Positions 20,186 through 29,238 of a stretch of DNA of 64,000 bases are shown one piece after another. The first letter of the stretch is position 1. Each line of letters starts with the position of its first letter. The DNA is from Schlesneria sp. DSM 10557. GTDB taxonomy: Bacteria; Planctomycetota; Planctomycetia; Planctomycetales; Planctomycetaceae. The stretch is from NCBI RefSeq assembly GCF_041860085.1, contig NZ_CP124747.1:6037001-6101000 (forward strand), given 5' to 3'. The notes beneath the pieces were generated by a model. It saw only the letters and a list, made by a program, of their open reading frames with translations, did no database searches and had not been told where the DNA came from. The translations under genes were made by a program, and so were the position numbers.

Positions 20186-21583
20186 ATGTCAACGTTCATT
20201 GGCCGTGAGGCGCTGCGCGCATGGTCTGGAGGAACTTTGCTGATCACGCTCGTCTTGAGCGGTTGCTCCTCAAAAATCGACACGGCGCCCCCCGCCATTG
20301 TGAAGGTTGTCTCAACTCGGCCACTGCCAATGCAGATCATTGAGTGGGATGAGTATGTCGGCCGCATCGATCCGATCGAAGAAGTTGAGGTTCGCGCAAG
20401 AGTCGGTGGTCACCTTGAGTCGACTCATTTTAAGGAGGGGCAGATTGTCCAGAAAGGAGATCTGCTCTTCGTTCTGGACCAGCGACCCTATCAGATTGTG
20501 GTCGAACAGGCGGCAGCGGATCTGGCCGGGGCAGAAGCTCGCGTGGAAGAAGCCCAGGCACAACTGAAGCAAGCTGAAGCAGATCTGGCAGCCGTGGAAT
20601 CTCAACGCGATCTGGCTGCATCGATGCTGGAACGTTCAAAACGCTTAATTGCGAAGAATGCTTCGACACAGGAAGAACTCGACACGCGGGAATCGAATTT
20701 GAAGCAGACAATCGCGGCGCTGGAGGTGAGAGTCGCACGAATCGCTCTTGCCAAGTCAGCAATCGTGACGGCGCTTTCGGAGACAAACGCGGCCCGATCG
20801 CGGTTCAAGTCCGCCAAACTGAATTTGGAATACACAGAAGTCAAGGCACCGGTCACGGGGCGGGTCAGCAATCGAGTTGTGACTGACGGAAATTTGATCA
20901 GTGGCGGGACGGATCAGTCGTCACTACTGACGACGATTGTCTCACTCGACCCGATTCATTGTTACTTCGATGCGGATGAGCAATCATTTCTGAAGTACGT
21001 GAGGCTCGTTGAAGCGGGCAAGCTGTCTGACTTACGGAGCATGCAGGTTCCCGTTCTGGTCGCACTGGCTGATGAGCCTGGGCAGTATCTCCATCAGGGG
21101 CACCTGGACTTTCTCGACAATCGGCTCGATCGTCGTACGGCTACGATGCGAGGGCGGGCGGTGCTAAAGAATCCGGATCTCATACTGACTCCCGGGCTTT
21201 TTGCAAAGGTTCGCGTACCAGGGAGCGGAAAGTACGAGGCTGTCCTTGTTCCTGATACGGCGATTGGCACCGATCAGGCGGAAAAGTTCGTGTTCGTGGT
21301 GGATGCCACGAAAACGATCCAACGACAGAAGGTCGTAATCGGTCCCAAAATCCATGGACTGCGGGTGGTCAGAGATGGATTAAAGGGAGGCGAGCAGATC
21401 GTCTTGCGGGGACTACAGCGAGTTCGAACTGGTACCGTAGTCGAAGCCGATTTTGAGCAGACCGTCGCCTTGGATGATGGTCTGCCTGACGAAGCCCCTC
21501 CGATACCCGAGCAGGATCGGATTCCTTCTTACGTCAGTGGCGAATCGACACGTTCTCGAGAATTCGCGTCTTCCGCCCATTAG
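20186..21583 (+). CDS. RND efflux periplasmic adaptor (MFP) lipoprotein
   Basis: A 465-residue membrane fusion protein that would link the RND pump at 21856 to an outer-membrane channel. It has a lipoprotein signal with lipobox LSGC (Cys27). The barrel-sandwich half-motif RVGGHLESTHFKEGQIVQKGDLLFVLDQRPY is followed by a long coiled-coil hairpin (~residues 95-205, rich in Ala, Glu, Gln), then the second lipoyl half LEYTEVKAPVTGRVSNR and beta-barrel and membrane-proximal domains. Its acidic C-terminal tail from ~435 is unusual. It starts 60 bases after the SDR stop. No outer-membrane TolC-type gene is present in the window. Confidence 0.94.
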   Translation: MSTFIGREALRAWSGGTLLITLVLSGCSSKIDTAPPAIVKVVSTRPLPMQIIEWDEYVGRIDPIEEVEVRARVGGHLESTHFKEGQIVQKGDLLFVLDQRPYQIVVEQAAADLAGAEARVEEAQAQLKQAEADLAAVESQRDLAASMLERSKRLIAKNASTQEELDTRESNLKQTIAALEVRVARIALAKSAIVTALSETNAARSRFKSAKLNLEYTEVKAPVTGRVSNRVVTDGNLISGGTDQSSLLTTIVSLDPIHCYFDADEQSFLKYVRLVEAGKLSDLRSMQVPVLVALADEPGQYLHQGHLDFLDNRLDRRTATMRGRAVLKNPDLILTPGLFAKVRVPGSGKYEAVLVPDTAIGTDQAEKFVFVVDATKTIQRQKVVIGPKIHGLRVVRDGLKGGEQIVLRGLQRVRTGTVVEADFEQTVALDDGLPDEAPPIPEQDRIPSYVSGESTRSREFASSAH

Positions 21584-21855
21584 TGCTAAGGGAACGGCAC
21601 AGTTCCCCCAGCATCCGCGTATCCATGTGACTGGCTGGTGAGTGCGTCGAACATTCACCGGTCACGTCAGGGCATTCGTTTCGCCATCGTCGATCTTCGC
21701 TCCTCGTCGCCTGTGGACTCGAGCGCAGATCAATCGACGAATCCTACGCGTTCTCACCTTGTAACTCAGCCCGTTTCCAACTGACGTCAAATGACGTCGA
21801 CTGGATAGCTGATGTCAAACGTACTCCAGCATGTTCGAAAGGACAAAGTGATGAG

Positions 21856-24800
21856 ATGAGGATTGCTCATTTTTTTATCGACCGGCCGATTTTCGCTGCG
21901 GTGATCTCTGTTGTTGTCACAATCTTCGGTGTGATTTCGTACCTGGCACTTCCCGCAGCCCAGTACCCCGACATTGTTCCTCCCACGATTGTCGTCCGCG
22001 CCAGTTACCCAGGTGCGTCTCCGGAAGTCATTGCCGATACGGTCGCCACTCCCATTGAACAGGAAGTCAATGGTGTCGAGCACATGCTCTACATGTCGTC
22101 GCAATGCACTGTGGATGGCCAGATGGAACTCACAGTGACATTCAAGTTGGGGACCGACCTTGATACGGCTCAGGTGCTGGTACAGAACCGCGTGGCGACC
22201 GCAATTCCGAGACTACCGGAGGAGGTCCGCCGGCAGGGGGTTACAACCACCAAATCGACGCCCGACATTCTGCTGGTGATCCATCTGGTTTCACCGGACA
22301 ACCGCTATGACCAGTTGTATCTGAGTAATTACGCATTGATTCAGGTTCGCGACGTTCTGGCTCGTGTCGATGGAGTGGGGGGGATCACGACGCCGGGGCT
22401 GCGCGAATACAGCATGCGGGTCTGGCTCGATCCTGAGAGGCTCTCGCACTTGTCATTGACTCCCGGCGAAGTCGTAAGTGCCATTCAGTCACAGAATCTT
22501 CAGGTCGCGTCAGGAGTCATCGGTCAGCCTCCCCAATCAAGCAAGGGCGATTTTCAGCTCACCGTAAAAACACTCGGTCGACTGATGGAACCGCAGCAGT
22601 TTGAAGACATGGTTGTGAGAACGGGTGACGATGGCCGTCTCGTTCGCCTGAGCGACATCGCGAGGATTGAACTGGGGGCTCGGGACTACACAATCAACAG
22701 CTACGTCGATGGAGAAACCGGTGTTGGGATGGCGATTTCGCAGCGGCCTGGCTCGAATGCTCTCGCCACTGCGGATGCATTGCAAAAGGCGATTGAGGAA
22801 CTCTCTAAGGATTTTCCGGAAGGACTGACGTACCGAATCGCCTACAACCCGACGGTTTTTGTGCGCGAATCGATCGACTCGGTGATTCATACACTCTACG
22901 AGGCTGCCCTCCTGGTGGTGATTGTAGTCCTGGTCTTTCTCCAGAACTGGCGTGCAACACTGATCCCGCTGCTCGCCATTCCTGTATCGCTGGTCGGTAC
23001 CTTTGCGGCAATGTACGCACTGGGATTTTCGCTGAACATGCTATCGCTATTCGGTCTGGTTCTGGCAATTGGAATTGTGGTCGACGATGCAATCGTGGTT
23101 GTCGAGAACGTCGAACGCCACATTCGCGCCGGTCTTTCTCCGCGCGAAGCGGCACACAAGGCGATGGACGAAGTCACGGCAGCTGTCATAGCGATTGCGG
23201 TGGGGTTGTCTGCTGTGTTTGTTCCCACCGCATTTATCACGGGCATCAGCGGGCAATTTTATCGACAGTTCGCTCTGACGATTGCTGTGTCCACATTGCT
23301 GTCGGCATTTGTTTCGTTGACCCTCAGTCCCGCGCTGTGCGCAATCCTCTTGCAATCGCATGATGAAAAGAAGGATTGGTTCGGTCGCGGTTGGGATTTT
23401 GTTTTCGGCTGGTTCTTTCGATCGTTCAACCAGATGTTTGACGGCCTCAGCAATGGCTACGCCCGGACTGTGGGATGGTTGTTACGTCGGTTAGCGTTGC
23501 CTCTATTCGCCTACGTGATCTTGATCGGACTAACCGGTTTCGGATTCAAATCGGTGCCGACGGGATTCATTCCGCGCCAGGATAAAGGCTACCTGATCAC
23601 AGTGATCCAACTTCCCGACGGCGCATCGCTAGCCCGAACCGACGAAATTGTTCGACGTGCCGGAGAAATTATTCGAAGCAACCCTGTTGTCGGCCATACG
23701 GTCGAGTTTGTTGGGTTCTCGGGAGCCGCCCGCTCTAACAATCCGAGTGCCGCGGTGATCTTTTTTGGCCCGTTGTTGCCGCATGAACGACACCACAAAC
23801 ATGATCACCCCAATATTCTGAATGAACTTTCCGATATCCAGCGAAAGCTTTCAGAGATTCCGGACGCGAATATTTTCGTCGTTCCGGCTCCCCCTGTTCA
23901 GGGTCTGGGGAACTCGGGAGGCTATAAGTTTCTGGTGCAGGACCGAGCCGGACACGGGGCGCGCGCTCTTCAGGAGGCAACTCAGGAACTCATTGCAGCG
24001 GCTCAGAAGGAACCCGCACTTTCAGGTGTCTTTACGATTTACGGTTCATCGACGCCCCAGGTTTTCGCCGATGTCGATCGGGTAAAAGCCTATATGCTGG
24101 ATATTCCCCTGACCAACGTTTTCGATACGCTGCAGGTCAATCTGGGCTCGGCGTACGCAAATGACTTCAATCTTTACGGACGCACATTTCAGGTTCGAGT
24201 TCAGGGCGAAGAAGAATTTCGTGATTCGATTGAAGACATCAATCAGCTGAAAACACGGAACTCGAATGGAGAAATGGTACCATTGGGCTCTGTGGTCGAT
24301 GTTCGCTGGGAAACGGGACCGGACCGGGTTGTGCGTTATAATATGTTCCCATCGGCCGAGGTACAGGGGGATACTGCGCCAGGGTTCAGTTCCGGGCAGG
24401 CTATCGCCACGATCGAACAGCTGGCCGGAAAGATCCTTCCTCAGGGGATGTCGATCGAATGGACTGATATCACGTATCAGGAACAGCTTGCAGGTAACAC
24501 GGCGCTGTTCATTTTTCCGTTGTGCGTCCTGTTTGTGTTCCTCGTGCATTCGGCGGAGTACGAGAGTTGGTCACTACCGCTCGCCATCATTCTGATCGCC
24601 CCCGTTTGTCTGCCGTTCGCGCTGGGTGGCGTCTGGTTGCGAGGGATGGACAACAACCTGATAACCCAAATCAGCTTTGTTGTACTGATCGGTCTCGCAG
24701 CCAAGAATGCTGTCTTGATTGTTGAGTTTGCCAAGCAACATGAAGAAGAAGGTCATAGCCCGATCGAGTCGGCGACAGAGGCGTGTCGACTTCGGCTGAG

Positions 24801-25062
24801 GCCGATCATCATGACATCGTTCGCGTTCATCCTGGGGGTTGTCCCCCTCGCCCGAGCGGTGGGGCCGGGATTCGAAATGCGACAGGTCTTGGGGACCGCG
24901 GTTCTCGCGGGAATGCTCGGCGTGACACTGTTCGGTCTTTTCCTGACGCCAGCATTCTATGTCACGCTGCGGAACGTTTCGAGCCGATTTTGGGGACGAG
25001 CCGAGCATCACTTAGGGAGACCTGTCGTGCGCTCGCACGTTCAACCAGAAACAGTGAGCTAG
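21856..25062 (+). CDS. RND multidrug efflux permease (HAE1/AcrB type)
   Basis: A 1068-residue inner-membrane proton-driven pump. The N-terminus MRIAHFFIDRPIFAAVISVV is the standard first membrane helix. Two periplasmic porter regions are separated by helices 2-6 and followed by helices 7-12. Proton relay residues are visible as the Asp pair in TM4 (AIGIVVDDAIVVVENVERH) and the Lys in TM10 (GLAAKNAVLIVEFAKQ). The Gly-rich GAASPEVI-type docking region reads here as PGASPEVIADTVATPIEQEVNGV. Hydrophobe or amphiphile efflux is expected. It follows the adaptor after 272 bases with no terminator seen, so it is probably in the same operon. Confidence 0.96.
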   Translation: MRIAHFFIDRPIFAAVISVVVTIFGVISYLALPAAQYPDIVPPTIVVRASYPGASPEVIADTVATPIEQEVNGVEHMLYMSSQCTVDGQMELTVTFKLGTDLDTAQVLVQNRVATAIPRLPEEVRRQGVTTTKSTPDILLVIHLVSPDNRYDQLYLSNYALIQVRDVLARVDGVGGITTPGLREYSMRVWLDPERLSHLSLTPGEVVSAIQSQNLQVASGVIGQPPQSSKGDFQLTVKTLGRLMEPQQFEDMVVRTGDDGRLVRLSDIARIELGARDYTINSYVDGETGVGMAISQRPGSNALATADALQKAIEELSKDFPEGLTYRIAYNPTVFVRESIDSVIHTLYEAALLVVIVVLVFLQNWRATLIPLLAIPVSLVGTFAAMYALGFSLNMLSLFGLVLAIGIVVDDAIVVVENVERHIRAGLSPREAAHKAMDEVTAAVIAIAVGLSAVFVPTAFITGISGQFYRQFALTIAVSTLLSAFVSLTLSPALCAILLQSHDEKKDWFGRGWDFVFGWFFRSFNQMFDGLSNGYARTVGWLLRRLALPLFAYVILIGLTGFGFKSVPTGFIPRQDKGYLITVIQLPDGASLARTDEIVRRAGEIIRSNPVVGHTVEFVGFSGAARSNNPSAAVIFFGPLLPHERHHKHDHPNILNELSDIQRKLSEIPDANIFVVPAPPVQGLGNSGGYKFLVQDRAGHGARALQEATQELIAAAQKEPALSGVFTIYGSSTPQVFADVDRVKAYMLDIPLTNVFDTLQVNLGSAYANDFNLYGRTFQVRVQGEEEFRDSIEDINQLKTRNSNGEMVPLGSVVDVRWETGPDRVVRYNMFPSAEVQGDTAPGFSSGQAIATIEQLAGKILPQGMSIEWTDITYQEQLAGNTALFIFPLCVLFVFLVHSAEYESWSLPLAIILIAPVCLPFALGGVWLRGMDNNLITQISFVVLIGLAAKNAVLIVEFAKQHEEEGHSPIESATEACRLRLRPIIMTSFAFILGVVPLARAVGPGFEMRQVLGTAVLAGMLGVTLFGLFLTPAFYVTLRNVSSRFWGRAEHHLGRPVVRSHVQPETVS

Positions 25063-25382
25063 TTTTAACTAACCCACGGGATGCAGGCTGGCTGAACTCC
25101 CACCGACGATTTGCCGCATGGCTTGATTCGGTAGTAACGCTGGTTTCGGAAACCGAAGGTGCACGGATCGGAACAATGCTTGATGGCAGCAGGAATCGGG
25201 CAGAACAGCGGCGACGACGGGCCTTTTTTCCCGATCTGTTCGCAATTCCGCCGGGGCCAATATAGTGTATTCCCCAGTGACGGTTGAGAAGCCTTTGCAT
25301 CAGTTTCCTGCTCAAAACGATGTGCATTTTCTCAGACCGTCTCCACTCGGCATTTTGATTTCCTACCTGCATGGTTCTCTTC
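25063..25382. other. Gap after the RND pump gene
   Basis: Gap of 320 bases. It holds a 13-base interrupted palindrome GGTTTC-G-GAAACC at 25142-25154 and should hold the promoter of the lactonase gene. I see no gene or T-tailed terminator. Confidence 0.4.
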
Positions 25383-26651
25383 ATGAAACAGTCTGACACG
25401 ACCCGCCGAAACTTTCTTAAAACGTCAATTGCGCTCGCGGGAGCGGTTCGATTGATGTCCAGTCTCGCCTCCGCTCAGACCGCAGATTCGGACCGCCCAC
25501 TGTTTGCTTATGTGGGAACGTTCAGTTCACCTTTGACGGATGTGCTGCCCACTCAGGTGGACCTTCCCCCCGGGAATGGTCGCGGGATTCATATTTTCAA
25601 AGTGAATCGATCCACGGGGGTGCTCGATCCTGCGGGTGAATTTCCGATGGGGACCAGTCCCAGTTGTCTCGCGCTGAACGCTACCGGGACCCGACTGTAT
25701 TCCGCGAACGAGACGGATCGGATTGGTACAACGAAAGAAGGGACCGTCAGTGCCTTTGCGGTCAACCAGCAGACGGGACAACTCGAACTGCTCAACACGA
25801 TTCGTTCCGGTGGTGCCGGTCCGACCTACGTGAGTGTCCATCCGAATGGCAAATTCCTGCTCGTCGCCAACTACTTCGGTGGTTCTGTCGCCGTTCTGCC
25901 GATCCTGGCCGATGGCAAGTTGGGTGAGCCGACCGACGTCAAGAATGACGCGGGCAAGATCGGTCCGACGAAGGCCGTCAATGCTCCCCCGGGCAGCTTC
26001 GCCATCAGCGGGCATGACCGAACGCATGCGCATATGATTCAGGCAGATCCTTCCGGTCGATTTGTGCTGCATATCGATCTTGGTCTTGATCAGATCCTCA
26101 TCTGGAAATTCGACGAAAAGAAAGGGACTCTGACCCCCGCTGCAACACCCTACGTGTCACTGCCCCCCGGTGATGGGCCTCGACACTTCCACTTCCATCC
26201 GAATGGCAAATGGTTCTATTCCATTCAGGAGGAAGGGTCGACGGTTGTGCTGTTTGACTATGACGGTGAAACAGGGCGCCTGACCGAACGCCAGACCATT
26301 TCAACACTTCCCAAAGGCTTCGCGGGCAGCAATTTCTGCTCAGAGATTCTCGTGAGTGCGGATGGCAAATTCCTCTACGCGGGGAACCGCCTGCACGACA
26401 GCATTGGGATCTTCTCTATTGGTGCTCAGGGTGAGCTGAGGTATCTCGGTGAAGAATGGACGCGGGGTGATTACCCGCGGAGTTTCAACGTCGATCCGTC
26501 GGGAAAATTCCTGTATAGCTGCAACCAGCGTGGCGACAACGTCGCACTTTTTGAAGTCAATCAGCAGACCGGCGGATTGCAGTTCACGGGTCACTACACG
26601 GCCGTCGGAAATCCCTCGATCATTATCTTCCTCGAACCGAATCAAAAGTGA
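25383..26651 (+). CDS. Tat-exported seven-bladed propeller lactonase (6-phosphogluconolactonase-type)
   Basis: A 422-residue protein of the lactonase family (PF10282 type, related to YbhE/Pgl of E. coli). The N-terminus MKQSDTTRRNFLKTSIALAGAVRL is a clear twin-arginine signal, so it acts outside the cytoplasm. Propeller repeats are visible as FAYVGTF, PSCLALNATGTRLYSANE, GPTYVSVHPNGKFLLVANYFGGSVAVLPI, DGPRHFHFHPNGKWFYSIQEEGSTV and YPRSFNVDPSGKFLYSCNQRGDNVALF. Its export argues against a housekeeping role in the pentose phosphate pathway; other sugar lactones are more likely substrates. The ATG at 25383 is preferred over an upstream start at 25371. A strong terminator follows. Confidence 0.92.
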   Translation: MKQSDTTRRNFLKTSIALAGAVRLMSSLASAQTADSDRPLFAYVGTFSSPLTDVLPTQVDLPPGNGRGIHIFKVNRSTGVLDPAGEFPMGTSPSCLALNATGTRLYSANETDRIGTTKEGTVSAFAVNQQTGQLELLNTIRSGGAGPTYVSVHPNGKFLLVANYFGGSVAVLPILADGKLGEPTDVKNDAGKIGPTKAVNAPPGSFAISGHDRTHAHMIQADPSGRFVLHIDLGLDQILIWKFDEKKGTLTPAATPYVSLPPGDGPRHFHFHPNGKWFYSIQEEGSTVVLFDYDGETGRLTERQTISTLPKGFAGSNFCSEILVSADGKFLYAGNRLHDSIGIFSIGAQGELRYLGEEWTRGDYPRSFNVDPSGKFLYSCNQRGDNVALFEVNQQTGGLQFTGHYTAVGNPSIIIFLEPNQK

Positions 26652-26671
26652 TCGATGAGGAATTGAAGATC

Positions 26672-26699
26672 CCCCACCTCTCATTCGTCAGAGGTGGGG
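26672..26699 (+). terminator. Hairpin after the lactonase gene, no T-run
   Basis: Perfect 10-bp stem CCCCACCTCT (26672-26681) and AGAGGTGGGG (26690-26699) with an 8-base loop, 20 bases after the lactonase stop. No T-run follows, so it may be an mRNA-end structure working with the stronger terminator at 26716. Confidence 0.5.
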
Positions 26700-26715
26700 A
26701 GGGAATGGATCAGAT

Positions 26716-26765
26716 GCGGTCTCTCGAATCGTCGCCCGGGACGAGTATCGAGAGACCGCTTTTTT
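26716..26765 (+). terminator. Rho-independent terminator of the lactonase gene
   Basis: Stem GCGGTCTCTCGA (26716-26727) with TCGAGAGACCGC (26748-26759), perfect over 12 bp, followed by six T residues. The 20-base loop itself can pair (CGTC with GACG). It separates the lactonase gene from the convergent CsrA-receiver gene. Confidence 0.92.
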
Positions 26766-26829
26766 GCGTCGCAGGAATCGGAAACTCACTCGGCCACAGA
26801 CTGCATCTCCCATGTGTGCAGTTGCCGAA

Positions 26830-27600
26830 TCAGACTTGGGATGGCTTCGAGCTCTGATCTTTAGAGACGGCGCGGATCAAGGCATCGATTCGGACCGGTT
26901 TTGAAATCCAGCCGTCGAGTTGCAGCGGCTCTGAATCAAACTCGTTGCGCGATGAACCACTGACAGCGAATACCCGCAAGTCGTGCAGTCTCAGATCACT
27001 TCGGACCGACTTAAGAAAAGTCGGGCCGTCGACATCGGGCATTCGCATATCGAGTAGAACAATATCCGGCAGTTCATGTTCGTGAAGGTAATCGAAGGCT
27101 TCGCGTCCGTTGCCCGCGGTGGCGACTTCGAACCCGCCGAGTCGAAGGCACGTTGCGAGTAGTTCACGTTCGTTTGCCTGATCTTCGACGATGAGAACCT
27201 TGGGTGTTGTCGACTTGGCCTCGACAACGGCGTCGTGAGTGGCCCGCTCTAAATCAGAAAATTCGCGTAAAACTTCGCTGAGGTTGGCTTCGAGATCGAC
27301 CGTTTCACCGATTTCAATTTTCCGTTGAAGCAACTGAAGCTTCAGCATTCCCAGGTTAAGTTTATTTCTCCAGGCGTGGCTCAGTTCTCGCACTTCCTTC
27401 GTCATTTTCGAAGTCGGAGCAGGGGAACGAGAAGCAGAGTCGGAGCTGTTATCCAGCACTTCTTCCCGGAGCACTTTGACGTCGTTGGGGGCCTCGATTC
27501 CGAGTCGAACGACAGAACCTGCGGAACGAAGGACATCGATCGTGATGCCCAGTCCGGGAAAGACCACTCTCTGTCCCGGGCGTCGAGATAGTACGAGCAT
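26830..27600 (-). CDS. CsrA-like domain fused to H-box-like helix and receiver domain
   Basis: A 256-residue fusion. Residues 1-48 are a CsrA-like RNA-binding domain: MLVLSRRPGQRVVF, GITIDVL, VVRLGIEAPNDVKVLREEV. The RNA-contact residues Leu4, Arg6 and Arg45 (equivalent of CsrA Arg44) are kept. Residues 66-125 are helical and contain LSHAWRNKLNLG, which resembles a HisKA H-box with His75, but no HATPase domain follows. Residues 133-250 are a receiver: Glu139/Asp140, phospho-acceptor Asp184 (IVLLDMRMPDVDG), switch Ser214, Lys234 (ISKPVR). CsrA normally is a ~60-residue dimer that blocks or activates translation at GGA sites; here phosphorylation could gate RNA binding. The start ATG at 27600 begins the CsrA domain exactly; a 7-residue extension is spurious. 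No CsrA antagonist such as FliW is nearby. Confidence 0.88.
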   Translation of the reverse strand: MLVLSRRPGQRVVFPGLGITIDVLRSAGSVVRLGIEAPNDVKVLREEVLDNSSDSASRSPAPTSKMTKEVRELSHAWRNKLNLGMLKLQLLQRKIEIGETVDLEANLSEVLREFSDLERATHDAVVEAKSTTPKVLIVEDQANERELLATCLRLGGFEVATAGNGREAFDYLHEHELPDIVLLDMRMPDVDGPTFLKSVRSDLRLHDLRVFAVSGSSRNEFDSEPLQLDGWISKPVRIDALIRAVSKDQSSKPSQV

Positions 27601-28605
27601 TAGATAACCCTTCCATGGCAAGTAACCAGGCGCATGACCAATGGTATGTGGCAGGTCGCTGCGATTATCAGGGTAAGAGCCTCTTGCCCACGTCTACACA
27701 TCCGTGCGGACCCCGACAATCCTTCTTGCTGCAGATTCTATACGACGCAGTACGAAGTTCAATAGCGATCCCGATTTAGGGAGAACCGACCACCAAAACT
27801 TCGCTCTATGGGGGCAAGTGTCGCCTGCAAACATTCTCCAGCGACTCGCCCGCAGTTCATCGAGTAACACGCTGAGAACGACGTTCCCGGGTCGTGCCAT
27901 CGAAGACTAAAAAACGCTGCATTTCGATTGTTAAGTCCACATCGTTTTACAGGGGATAGAGGCGGGTTACGTTGAGAGGTGTGCTATGTAAAGACGGCAT
28001 TTGCGTTCGTGGGCAGTCGTAGGAGAAGGAATCTTGACGTCAGAGTGAATCGCCCAATCAGCCGCTTTTGAGGTTTGATTACGGCCCTCACGTGTCGCCG
28101 TCCACCATCGCCAATTCGGTCTCTGAACGAAGTCGAATTCGCGTTGAACCGCTGAGGGGGCCGAAGGCGTTCGTCGATGAATCGCCAACTCGGATCTGTG
28201 GCATCCGACCCGATCGCTACGACGGATCTCTTGATTCTTCCGGGCGCTTTTCGGTGACAGTTCGAAACCTTGAAGGAGCACGCCGAGACTGGCCCGGTGG
28301 TCGGGACTTGGTGTGTACTCTCTACTTGGAGGTGCATGTCAGAGGCGGCGTCGGAGATTTCTCGAATGAGGGTCCATCGTAGGTGGGCTTTCCATTTTGG
28401 TCGGAACCGGTTCCGTTCAATTGGTCAAATGAACAGTTGTCGGCCTTGATCCGAAAGCCGACCGGCGAGCAAGACATATTGCCGATTCTGCCGAAATGAA
28501 ATAGAAGCCTCGTCCCGTCATTTTGGATTGCACATCGCGACTGACCCGTGACATTCTGTTGCGTCCCCGTCAGTCTCGCCGAGGGTTTCATCGAGGCGTC
28601 GTTCA
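27601..28605. other. 1-kb intergenic region upstream of the CsrA-receiver gene
   Basis: About 1 kb with no convincing gene on either strand. Several short open frames exist (for example 28068-28382 plus) but lack domain-like sequence or ribosome binding sites. It must contain the promoter of the CsrA-receiver gene (minus) and of the lipoprotein gene (plus). I looked for a dense series of GGA hairpin loops as in CsrB-type RNAs and did not find one. Confidence 0.4.
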
Positions 28606-29061
28606 ATGGATCTGGTCTCACGCCGTCGTTTCGTCGCATGGACGGTTGCTCAAGGATGTCTTTGTCTCGGTGCCGGTTGTGGTACGATTCTGCATCCTGA
28701 GCGGCGCGGTCAACCGGCTGGTCCACTGGATTGGAAGATTGTAGCGCTGGATGCTGTGGGGCTGATGTTTTTCTTCGTGCCGGGAGTGATTGCCTTTGCC
28801 GTCGACTTCAACAATGGAACGATCTACCTGCCGCATGAGCACCATGGACGTAAGCCACAGTACTATGCGGACCAGGAATTTGCGCAAGTGACTGTTCCCC
28901 GCGATGAGATCTCGGCGGAACGCATCGAACAGGTGGTGGCTCAGCACACCACGCGCAAGATCTCTCTAAAACCCGGAACTTATCAGACAGAAGAACTGAA
29001 AAGCATCGACGATTTCTGGAAGGTCAAGGAACGTTGCCGAACGCCGGTGAACCCGGGCTGA
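28606..29061 (+). CDS. YceK-like lipoprotein of unknown function
   Basis: A 151-residue small lipoprotein. The N-terminus MDLVSRRRFVAWTVAQGCLCLGAGCGTIL has a basic n-region and lipobox LGAGC, so it is probably anchored in a membrane. GCGTILHPERRG and LDAVGLMFFFVPGVIAFAVDFNNGTIYLP resemble the YceK/DUF1375-type pattern of a Cys near the start and a hydrophobic segment ending in a D-F-x-N-G-T-I-Y-L motif. The C-terminal half is soluble and polar. Function is unknown. A GAGGCG precedes the ATG. The next gene is convergent. Confidence 0.7.
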   Translation: MDLVSRRRFVAWTVAQGCLCLGAGCGTILHPERRGQPAGPLDWKIVALDAVGLMFFFVPGVIAFAVDFNNGTIYLPHEHHGRKPQYYADQEFAQVTVPRDEISAERIEQVVAQHTTRKISLKPGTYQTEELKSIDDFWKVKERCRTPVNPG

Positions 29062-29238
29062 GTCGAGCCCCCCTCACTCGTTTGAATCGTGCTTTGCTGT
29101 TGCAAGGGACGATAGAAATCGCTTCAGTTTCGCCTATGGAATACACCTCCTCGCCATCACTTCAATTTTGGGTGACGAGGGCCGGGGCGGTCGTGCGATT
29201 GGCTGACAACGGGAGGGTACGATGCCCGGATAAGACCC

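Noticed and set aside
27601-28605. Possible CsrB-like RNA beside the CsrA-receiver gene
   Set aside because: Only scattered GGA sites, not a series of GGA-loop hairpins, and no promoter/terminator pair was visible.
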